Assembly (NCBI GenBank): GCA_052174015.1
Contig: JBQMXM010000003.1
Span: forward strand, 1 to 64,000
Origin: JABCPO02 sp052174015
GTDB lineage: Bacteria > Bacillota > Clostridia > TANB77 > CAG-508
Direction of reading: 5' to 3'
Length of the DNA: 64,000 bases
Every line of letters begins with the position of its first letter. Positions within the stretch are counted from its first letter, which is position 1. Below, piece after piece: positions 25,074-33,146 of this stretch. The notes below the pieces were generated by a model that made no database searches, had not been told where the DNA came from, and saw nothing but the letters and a program-made list of their open reading frames with translations. A program made the translations under genes and the position numbers.

Positions 25074-26450
25074 ATGAATATACAAAATATGTATAATAAT
25101 CAGAATAACAGAAATAGTAAAAATAAAGTGCCTAAAAAGCAAAAAATATATATAATATTTAGTATATTTGTAATTTTAATAATAGTTTTTGCAATAATAC
25201 CTAAACTTTTTAAAAAAGCACCTGAAAAAGAAAAAGTAAAATATGGTTCAGGAAAAGAAAGCAGACAAGAAAAGATAAAGGATGAAATAGTAAAAGAAAC
25301 ACTTGTATATAAGGAGTTGAATCAAGTAAATGATAAAATTCAAAGATTAATCAACAATCCAAATATAAATCCAGAGTTAGTACTTGGACAAAAGACTGCT
25401 GATTTTATGGAAGAAGAATCATATTTATCAGGAAAAATTAGAATTAAAAGAAGTTTTGGAAAAATAGTATATATTGTAATAAATAGTAGTTTTGATGAAG
25501 AAATATTTAATGGTATCAAAATACAAGATGAACAAAAAGAAGTTTTAAGAAAATTAAAAGAAACAGAAAGAATTTTAAATTCAGAATTTCAAGATACATT
25601 AACAATAGAAAATAATTTAATGTATACTACAATAGATACAGTAAATAAGATAGTTGTAATTATTCCAAAAGTTAGTAATTCAAATGAATTAAATATGAGA
25701 CTTGGAAACTTTAATCAACAAACTAAAAAATATTTAGAAGATGGAGATATAAAACAATATATTTCAAAAGTTACAGATAATTTAAAAGAATATGCAATAT
25801 TTGAATATAATTCAAGCTATATCAATTTAGTATATCCAAGTTTAGGGATAGAAATATATACAACAGGAAATGTAAAAAATTTAGATGAAGGAATAAATAT
25901 ATATAATCAAGGTGAATTTAGTCCAAAATTAATAGAATCTTTAAAAGAAACAGAAAAAAATACTAATCAAATAATGCAAGTAGCTATTAGAAATGGTAAT
26001 TTAATATCAAAATTTAGTAGGCATATAATAAATAATTTAATAGCTATTAAAGATAATGGGATAAAGTTTAACTATAATGATTCGGAAAATGAAAAATCAG
26101 AAGAAAGACTTAAAACATTTATAGAAAATCAAAATAGAGATTTTGATGTATCAGTAGGTTTAGCAAATCAAACATCTGTAGGTGAAAAATTAACAAAATG
26201 TGTAGTTTTTTTCAAAAATAGCAGAGAAAACTTAGAAATGTATAATTTAAATCCATCACAATCAGCAGATAGTATATATCTTACAAATAAATATATATAT
26301 TATTCAATAGAAAATTCAGGAATATATAGAATAGAGCCATATACTAGAAGTTTAAAAAGAATAACAAATGGTGGAAAGAATTTAGATATATTAATGGTTA
26401 AAAACAATGAAATACATTTAAAAAATGGACAAATAATATATGATAGATAA
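25074..26450 (+). CDS. Bitopic membrane protein of the secretion locus, function unknown
   Basis: The protein has 458 residues. A short polar cytosolic N-terminus is followed by a single transmembrane helix near residues 23-45 (IYIIFSIFVILIIVFAIIP, shortened). The rest is probably outside the membrane: a helical, charged region (KELNQVNDKIQRLINN) and then mixed segments. The final 60 residues look like beta-blades (IYLTNKYIYYSIENSGIY, KRITNGGKNLDILMV), as in YncE- or DUF5050-type propellers. I cannot name a family. It is within the secretion operon (28 bases after the gene upstream) and could be an envelope-spanning or donor-surface component. Confidence 0.65.
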   Translation: MNIQNMYNNQNNRNSKNKVPKKQKIYIIFSIFVILIIVFAIIPKLFKKAPEKEKVKYGSGKESRQEKIKDEIVKETLVYKELNQVNDKIQRLINNPNINPELVLGQKTADFMEEESYLSGKIRIKRSFGKIVYIVINSSFDEEIFNGIKIQDEQKEVLRKLKETERILNSEFQDTLTIENNLMYTTIDTVNKIVVIIPKVSNSNELNMRLGNFNQQTKKYLEDGDIKQYISKVTDNLKEYAIFEYNSSYINLVYPSLGIEIYTTGNVKNLDEGINIYNQGEFSPKLIESLKETEKNTNQIMQVAIRNGNLISKFSRHIINNLIAIKDNGIKFNYNDSENEKSEERLKTFIENQNRDFDVSVGLANQTSVGEKLTKCVVFFKNSRENLEMYNLNPSQSADSIYLTNKYIYYSIENSGIYRIEPYTRSLKRITNGGKNLDILMVKNNEIHLKNGQIIYDR

Positions 26451-26523
26451 TATATAATTATAATAAAATAAAATTAAACTAAACAAAAAATGAAACAGAG
26501 AATAAAAATAGAAAGGGATATAT

Positions 26524-29500
26524 ATGAAAATAATATATGATAGATTTAATAAATCTAAAATAGTAAACAATATTATTAATAGTATAAAAAAATTAGGTAT
26601 AATTTTTATGATTATGCTTATATTCCTTTCTTCAATTTCATCACCTATTGCATATGCAGTAACAGGAGAAGAAATTTTAAATAAAGCAAAAGAAAAAGAA
26701 GGTACACCATATGTTTGGGGAGCTCCTATTTTAGAAAAATTTAAAGACCCATCTTGTAAATCTTTTGATTGTTCAGGACTTGTAGGTTGGACTTTAACAC
26801 AAGTAGGGCTACCTGTAAAATCTAGAACAACAAGAGAGTGGAGAAATAAAAACAACATTTTTAAGGACCCAAATACTAAAATAGAAGAAATAGATACAAA
26901 TGATAAATCTAAATGGCAAGTTGGAGACATTTTATTATTTGAAGGCCATGTATCTATATATGCAGGAGTTAAAAATGGAGTTCATCAACAATATCATGCA
27001 CAATCTCCAGGTACTCAAATTTCACAAACTAAATATTATGCAAGTAAACCATTATTAAAAGTATATAGAGTGTCAGATGGAGCAGCATCAGCAAATGCAG
27101 CAACTACAAGAAAAGTAATAGAAGATGTAAAAACAGATATAAATAAAAATGCATTTTTCTATAATGGAATTCCTAAAGGACAAGTTAGCATAGAAAAGAA
27201 AGAAAGTGCAATTCGTAGATTAGTATTGTTTATTAAAGAAATATTAAATTTCTTCCTTATGTTATTAATAAACTTATTTAAGCTACCTTTTATTGGAGCT
27301 GCAACACTTATGGAAATTATGATTACAAATGCATTTGAAGCAGTTGTAGGAAATCCAAATTATATTAAAAATGATGTAAATACAGAATTCTATATAGATC
27401 ACAGAAGAGCAGTCACAGTAGAAAATATATTATTAAATAGGATTGAGTTTTTAAATATTGATTTTTTCATAAGTCCACTAGAGGCAATGAAAAGAGCAGA
27501 AGGAAAAACAGGAACAGGTGTAGAAATTAGTAAGTTAGACGAAAAAGCTGAAAGAGGTGGAAATTCAGCAATAGCACAATCTTATTCAAAAGAAAATGGT
27601 AAAGAAAAAGAACAAGAAAATAAGAATTTTGAAGAATTACCTGTAAGTCTATTAAGACAAACTATATCAAAAACATATTATGTAACACTTATGGTATCTA
27701 TAGGAATTATGTTCTTAGCAGCTGTATTATCAGCAATATTTGGTATGGTATCTACAGTTGCAGGTAAAAAAGATGCATATATGACATATGCAAAAGAATG
27801 GATAAAGACTTTAGGATATACATTATTAACATTAGTATTTATTGTAGCAGTTATAAAATTAAATGCTAGTTTTGTAAGTATGTTATATAATATATTAATA
27901 AAAGGACAGGCTCAAACATATTCATTATATGAAACAATTAGAACTAGAGCATATTCATTACAACCAATGGTAGGATATTCTGCAACAATAATGTATGTAA
28001 TATTAGCATGGTATACAGTTAAATTTGCATTAATATATACTAAGAGATTATTAATAGTTATGATGATGTTAGTTGTTGCACCATTCTTACCTGTATATTC
28101 ATTAATTAGAAAATTAGTAACAGGACAATCAGATGTATATTTATCATGGGCAAAAGAATTCCTATATACAGTACTTATTCAATCAATCCATGTATTTATA
28201 TACTTCCTATTTGTAACTATTGCTATGCAAACAGGAGAAGAAAGTCTATTTGGAATAGTTGTAATGATTATGGTATTACATACTATGATGGAAGTAACAC
28301 AAAGTATCAAGAATTATCTACATGTAGGTGGTGGTTCACATAGTCTACTTGGAAATATATTAGATTCTTCAAAATCATTATCAGTTATGCAAGGATATAT
28401 TGGAGCATCATATTTAAAATCAAGAAAGAAAGCTTTAGATAAATTAGGAAAGAAATATGTTAAACCACTTCTTAAGAAAGTACCAAGTGTTGCAGAAAAA
28501 GCAGTTGCTGGAACATATAATAATGTTCAAAGAACAAAAGAGTTTATAGCAGATCGTTTTGGAAGTGAAGCAGAAGCAAAAACAGTTACAATGCCAGCAA
28601 ACAATAATGAGCCATTAGAAGAAAATAAACTTAAAAAAGCTATTAAAGAACAAACATTACAAGAAAAAATAGCAAATCCAGCAGAATTAGATTTAAGTTC
28701 TGCAGAATTAAGAGCAAAATTAGAATCAATGCAAGGTGCAAAAGCTAAAGAAAAAAATAAGGAAAGAGCAAGAATATTTGATATTCAAAATTATGTAACT
28801 ATTGATGAAAAAGGTAGAAAAAGAATGTTACCACCTGAATTAAGATATGATAATAAGACAGGAAAACTTATAGAAAATAGTAAGGTGCGTACACAGCTTA
28901 AAAAAGATTTAGCAGCATTAGTTGGAATGACACCAAAAGATTTTAAAAATCTAACAAAACTTGCATTCTCAAGTTTAAAAACAAGTGTAGGAGTACTTGG
29001 TGCAATTACATTTTTACCAATATATTTAACAGACCCAGGTTTTGCAGCACTTGCGACAACATATTCAATGTCATTTATGAATAATGGAAAAAGTAATTTA
29101 AAAACATTACAAGAAAATGCAAAAAAAGCTAAAGAAAAATCAAATATAGAAATAAAGATATTGCCATATGCCGTAATCCCAGTATTATTTAATTTACAAC
29201 CAATCAAAAAAAGATATATGAAACGTAAATATAATAAGATGATTGAGGGAGAACAAGACGCAATATTAAGAGGACAAAAAATTAGAAAATATAGATATAC
29301 AGGACTTTCTTCAAGTTATCTATATGACTTTACTCATAAAACAAATGCAGAAATATTACAAGTAATGGTTCAAAAACAAAATAGAAGAGTAGATGTTGGT
29401 AATTTAGAAGTTAAAAAATTATCATTACAAAAGAATTATTCACTTGGTGGACCTATGTATGAAAAGAAACATGATAGGATAAAAGAAACTAATAAGTTGA

Positions 29501-30474
29501 TTTTAAGTTTAGCAGAAGCATCTTATTCTAATACGGAAACTGAAATTCAACAAATGTTTAATAATGAAGCGCTAGCTTTAGAAAACAAGAAATTCTTAGA
29601 AGCATCTAAAGATATGTCTATTCAAGAAATGGAAAAAGCAGTAGATAAACTTGTAGATAAAGAAATAAATTATTTAGCAATGTCACAAAATATTCAAAGA
29701 TATAAAGCGGCAAAAGAAGGATATAATAGATTATCAAATGATACTTCAAATAAGGATTTAAAAGAAAGATTAGAAGTTGAAAAACAATTTAAAAATATTA
29801 GAACAGAAACTCTAACTAATATATCAAACAAACTTATATGTAACTTAAAAACAGAAAAATTAAGTACATTAACAGAAGCTAAAGTATATACAGAATTAGA
29901 TAGAATTTTTGTAGAAAATAGGTTAGAAGGTTTAGAAGATTTTGAAAAACTAGAAGTATATAATATGGTTACAGATACATTAACTGTAGAATATGCAAGA
30001 GAAAAAATACAAAGAAATAATGCAAGACAAAGAAATACAAATTATACATATGAAAATGCAGATAAAAAAACAAAAGAATATATTGAAAATATAAAAACAA
30101 AAGATGTAGCTGATTTAACAATTGAAGAAATGAGAGATTTAAAGAAAAACAGAATCAAATCATACTCAGAAGGAATGAAAGTAATTCAAAATGTACGTTC
30201 AGAAGCAAGAGCAAGAGCAGAAGCTGGAAATACTCAGCAAGTTAAACATATTGATAGATACTATAAAGGTAAGAAAGTATCATTCATGTTTGGAACAGAT
30301 ATTGATTCAAGCGAGTTAGAAAAAGTAAGAAGTAGGGATATTAAGCAAATTGCTAAAAAATATGATAAACCTAAGAAGAAAAAGAAGAAAGATAAAGATA
30401 AAGAAGAAAAAGTTAATCCATGGGATATTAAAGAAGATGAAGATGAAGATGGAGATAAAGATAAAGATGAATAA
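26524..30474 (+). CDS. NlpC/P60 hydrolase - VirB6-like channel fusion with a long cytosolic tail
   Basis: The protein has 1316 residues. A cleavable signal (IIFMIMLIFLSSISSPIAYA, shortened) precedes an NlpC/P60 endopeptidase domain (about 48-180) with Cys83 (SFDCSGLVGW), His142 (FEGHVSIYAG) and a nearby third His. Such domains cut peptidoglycan stem peptides and serve as the VirB1-like wall hydrolase of Gram-positive type IV systems. A VirB6-like membrane part (about 230-625) follows, with the element ENILLNRIEFLNIDFF and the signature VVAPFLPVYSLIRKL near residue 519. The last 650 residues are cytosolic, rich in charged helices, and end in an acidic run after a poly-Lys segment. Combining hydrolase and channel in one chain is unusual. 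Confidence 0.82.
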   Translation: MKIIYDRFNKSKIVNNIINSIKKLGIIFMIMLIFLSSISSPIAYAVTGEEILNKAKEKEGTPYVWGAPILEKFKDPSCKSFDCSGLVGWTLTQVGLPVKSRTTREWRNKNNIFKDPNTKIEEIDTNDKSKWQVGDILLFEGHVSIYAGVKNGVHQQYHAQSPGTQISQTKYYASKPLLKVYRVSDGAASANAATTRKVIEDVKTDINKNAFFYNGIPKGQVSIEKKESAIRRLVLFIKEILNFFLMLLINLFKLPFIGAATLMEIMITNAFEAVVGNPNYIKNDVNTEFYIDHRRAVTVENILLNRIEFLNIDFFISPLEAMKRAEGKTGTGVEISKLDEKAERGGNSAIAQSYSKENGKEKEQENKNFEELPVSLLRQTISKTYYVTLMVSIGIMFLAAVLSAIFGMVSTVAGKKDAYMTYAKEWIKTLGYTLLTLVFIVAVIKLNASFVSMLYNILIKGQAQTYSLYETIRTRAYSLQPMVGYSATIMYVILAWYTVKFALIYTKRLLIVMMMLVVAPFLPVYSLIRKLVTGQSDVYLSWAKEFLYTVLIQSIHVFIYFLFVTIAMQTGEESLFGIVVMIMVLHTMMEVTQSIKNYLHVGGGSHSLLGNILDSSKSLSVMQGYIGASYLKSRKKALDKLGKKYVKPLLKKVPSVAEKAVAGTYNNVQRTKEFIADRFGSEAEAKTVTMPANNNEPLEENKLKKAIKEQTLQEKIANPAELDLSSAELRAKLESMQGAKAKEKNKERARIFDIQNYVTIDEKGRKRMLPPELRYDNKTGKLIENSKVRTQLKKDLAALVGMTPKDFKNLTKLAFSSLKTSVGVLGAITFLPIYLTDPGFAALATTYSMSFMNNGKSNLKTLQENAKKAKEKSNIEIKILPYAVIPVLFNLQPIKKRYMKRKYNKMIEGEQDAILRGQKIRKYRYTGLSSSYLYDFTHKTNAEILQVMVQKQNRRVDVGNLEVKKLSLQKNYSLGGPMYEKKHDRIKETNKLILSLAEASYSNTETEIQQMFNNEALALENKKFLEASKDMSIQEMEKAVDKLVDKEINYLAMSQNIQRYKAAKEGYNRLSNDTSNKDLKERLEVEKQFKNIRTETLTNISNKLICNLKTEKLSTLTEAKVYTELDRIFVENRLEGLEDFEKLEVYNMVTDTLTVEYAREKIQRNNARQRNTNYTYENADKKTKEYIENIKTKDVADLTIEEMRDLKKNRIKSYSEGMKVIQNVRSEARARAEAGNTQQVKHIDRYYKGKKVSFMFGTDIDSSELEKVRSRDIKQIAKKYDKPKKKKKKDKDKEEKVNPWDIKEDEDEDGDKDKDE

Positions 30475-30497
30475 GGATAAACAGAAAGGAGTAGCAT

Positions 30498-33038
30498 ATG
30501 CAAAAAAGGCATATATTAAATAAGATAAATATAGTAGTTAGTATATTAGTGTTAGTTAATATGTTTAGTGTATTTAGAGTATTTGATGCTCAAAATAACA
30601 TATTAAATATTAATAATGTAAATGTATATGCTACTACTAATCCTAATTCAAATTCAAATAATCAACAAAATGAAGATAAAGATAAGGATAAGAATAAAAA
30701 TACTGAAACTAAGAGTAATAATGTAAATTATCCATTCTATATTACAGAGTCAGATCTTAAAAAAACAAAAGAAAATAATAATCCTAATAGGAAGATTGAA
30801 ACAGAAGATTCACAAGTTGTACAATTTACAGATAATGAAGACTTAAATGAGATATTATCATACATAACAGCTATATTTTCATTTGCAGCATCATTAGTAA
30901 TACTTGCATTAAAGATTTTAGTAGTAGTTATAGTAACAGTATTAACAGGAATATTAGGAACAGTACTTGCAGGACAACCACTTACCATAGATATGATATT
31001 ATTTAATAAGATACCTGCATTAAATTTAGAATATGGATTTGATGCTGGCAAATACATTTCATTTAATAAAAGTATTGCAACAGGAACAATGACTCTTATG
31101 TTAATGGGAGCAAGTATACAATTTTTAGTATTATTATATATATCTATAAGGTATATGATGGCAATGGCAAGTATTTCAAAACCAAAAACATTAGAACAAT
31201 TAAAATTAGGACTTATAGGTTGGATTAAAGGAGTATTTATACTTTTTGGAACTGTAATATTTGCAATAACTGTAATAAAGATAAATAATGCATTTGTATC
31301 AGTACTTGAAAAATCATTTAAAACTGCAACAAATAGTAATAGTATGAACCTATATGTAATGGGACAAGTATTTGACCCAGGAATAGGTGGAGGAATAGCA
31401 TTAGTAACATATTTAAGTATACAATTCCAAACATTAGCACTATACCTATATTATGTAAAAAGATATATATATATATCTTTCCTAATATTAATATCACCAA
31501 TAATATCATCAACATATGCAATAGATATTTTAGGAGATCAAAAAGCACAAACTGTACAAAAATGGACAACAGAATTTGTATATAATGTATTTATACAACT
31601 TTTCCATATTTTAATATATTTTGCAATAGTAATGCCAATACTAACAGGAAATGCAAATCATAAATTTGATGTATCAAAACCATTTTCAAATATGTTAGAT
31701 TATGCAAGTATAATTATATTTTTAATGATATCTGTAACATTCTTTTTTAATGGAGAAAAACTACTTTCAAAATTATTTGGATTTAATAAGGCAAAACAAG
31801 TAGGAGATTCAGCAGCAAAAGTAGTTGCAGTAGGATCAACTGCAGTATCATTAATAAAAAAAGGGTTATCTGCTAACAAAACAGCAAAAGATGAAATGAA
31901 AGCAATTCGTGAAGCATCTAGTGGAAATACTGCTCAATCTACACCAGAAAAAACATTTGTAGATAAACTAAAAGAGAAGAAAGATGATGCAGTAAACAAA
32001 GTTAAAGATTTTAAAGAAAATAAGTTATCAGATGTTTTAAATAAAAGTATTGCAGAAAATACAAAATCTGTAATTCAAAAACTAAAAGCAAGAAAAGCAC
32101 ATAATAAGAATCAAAAAAGATTAATGAAAAAAGCTAAAAAAGCTAAGAAGAAAAAAATCAAATATAGAAGAAGAAAGATGTTTGGCAAAATACTAGGAAA
32201 AGGTGGAATTGCAGTAGGAACATATATAGCAGCATCAAGTTTAAAAAATTCCAAACCTATATCATCAATTTATGCAATGGCAAGTTCATATCGTATGGCT
32301 GGTGAAATAGGAAAACTTGCACAAGATAAAAAGAAAGAATTATTTGGAAGTAAAATAGGAGCAAGTAATAGAGATACAGATAGAGGGTTAACTCCAAAAC
32401 CATTTATATTAAGCAAAGAAAAAATAGCAGAGATATATAATGATAAAGCAGATAAATATGCAGAAGAATTAGCAAGAAATTCAGAAATGCTAGAAGAATT
32501 AACAGGTGTAAATTTTGATGCAACAACAGAAGACGGAAAAGAAAACTTAGAAACATATACAAAATTTGTTAATGAAAAATCTAAAGGTAAAGAGTTAAAT
32601 AAGGAATATAAAGAAAAATTCAAAGCTTTAAGAGCAGAATTAATGACAAAATATGAAATAACTTCACAAGAAGCAGTAGAAATGATGAATAATATGATTG
32701 ATGAAATTCAAACAGATAAAAAATTAATCGTAGCAGGATTAACTGAAAAAGAAAAAGACTTTGTAGGAATAGTAATAGCTAAAAACATGGAAACATTAAA
32801 TAAGAAGTTTAATGAAATGAGTAAAGAGATTAAATCAGATGTAGTTCCATATGACGAAGAAAAAGCAGTACTTGGAAGATTTGATGATGTAGTTTCAAGA
32901 CAAAAAGCAATACAAGAAAAATTATTACAAGAAGATAGAACATTTAGAAATAAGGTTGTATCAGAAGATGATGAAAAATTAGCTATGAATTTAGAAAAAG
33001 TAAAACAAAAATACTTAAAAGATAATGGAATTAAATAA
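30498..33038 (+). CDS. VirB6/TrbL-like polytopic membrane protein 3 with cytosolic tail
   Basis: The protein has 846 residues. A signal or first helix (VVSILVLVNMFSVFRVF) is followed by an Asn/Lys-rich outer segment. Membrane helices cover about 115-430. They include DMILFNKIPALNLEYGF and the signature SPIISSTYAIDILGDQK near residue 333. The cytosolic region carries a very basic stretch (HNKNQKRLMKKAKKAKKKK, 19 residues) and then a helical domain with DATTEDGKENLETYTKFVNE and LTEKEKDFVGIVIAKNME. That last domain is repeated in the next protein, so the two genes arose by duplication. Confidence 0.74.
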   Translation: MQKRHILNKINIVVSILVLVNMFSVFRVFDAQNNILNINNVNVYATTNPNSNSNNQQNEDKDKDKNKNTETKSNNVNYPFYITESDLKKTKENNNPNRKIETEDSQVVQFTDNEDLNEILSYITAIFSFAASLVILALKILVVVIVTVLTGILGTVLAGQPLTIDMILFNKIPALNLEYGFDAGKYISFNKSIATGTMTLMLMGASIQFLVLLYISIRYMMAMASISKPKTLEQLKLGLIGWIKGVFILFGTVIFAITVIKINNAFVSVLEKSFKTATNSNSMNLYVMGQVFDPGIGGGIALVTYLSIQFQTLALYLYYVKRYIYISFLILISPIISSTYAIDILGDQKAQTVQKWTTEFVYNVFIQLFHILIYFAIVMPILTGNANHKFDVSKPFSNMLDYASIIIFLMISVTFFFNGEKLLSKLFGFNKAKQVGDSAAKVVAVGSTAVSLIKKGLSANKTAKDEMKAIREASSGNTAQSTPEKTFVDKLKEKKDDAVNKVKDFKENKLSDVLNKSIAENTKSVIQKLKARKAHNKNQKRLMKKAKKAKKKKIKYRRRKMFGKILGKGGIAVGTYIAASSLKNSKPISSIYAMASSYRMAGEIGKLAQDKKKELFGSKIGASNRDTDRGLTPKPFILSKEKIAEIYNDKADKYAEELARNSEMLEELTGVNFDATTEDGKENLETYTKFVNEKSKGKELNKEYKEKFKALRAELMTKYEITSQEAVEMMNNMIDEIQTDKKLIVAGLTEKEKDFVGIVIAKNMETLNKKFNEMSKEIKSDVVPYDEEKAVLGRFDDVVSRQKAIQEKLLQEDRTFRNKVVSEDDEKLAMNLEKVKQKYLKDNGIK

Positions 33039-33146
33039 TTAAATAATTAAAAAATATATAATAATTAATATATTTTGTAATAATATATACTAATATATAT
33101 AGATATAGTATATAATAATAGATAAATATAATAGAAAGGTTTAAAA

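Noticed and set aside
28146..28343. Plus-strand 65-codon frame inside the NlpC-VirB6 gene
   Set aside because: Out of frame within a continuous conserved coding region and without an SD; a chance frame.
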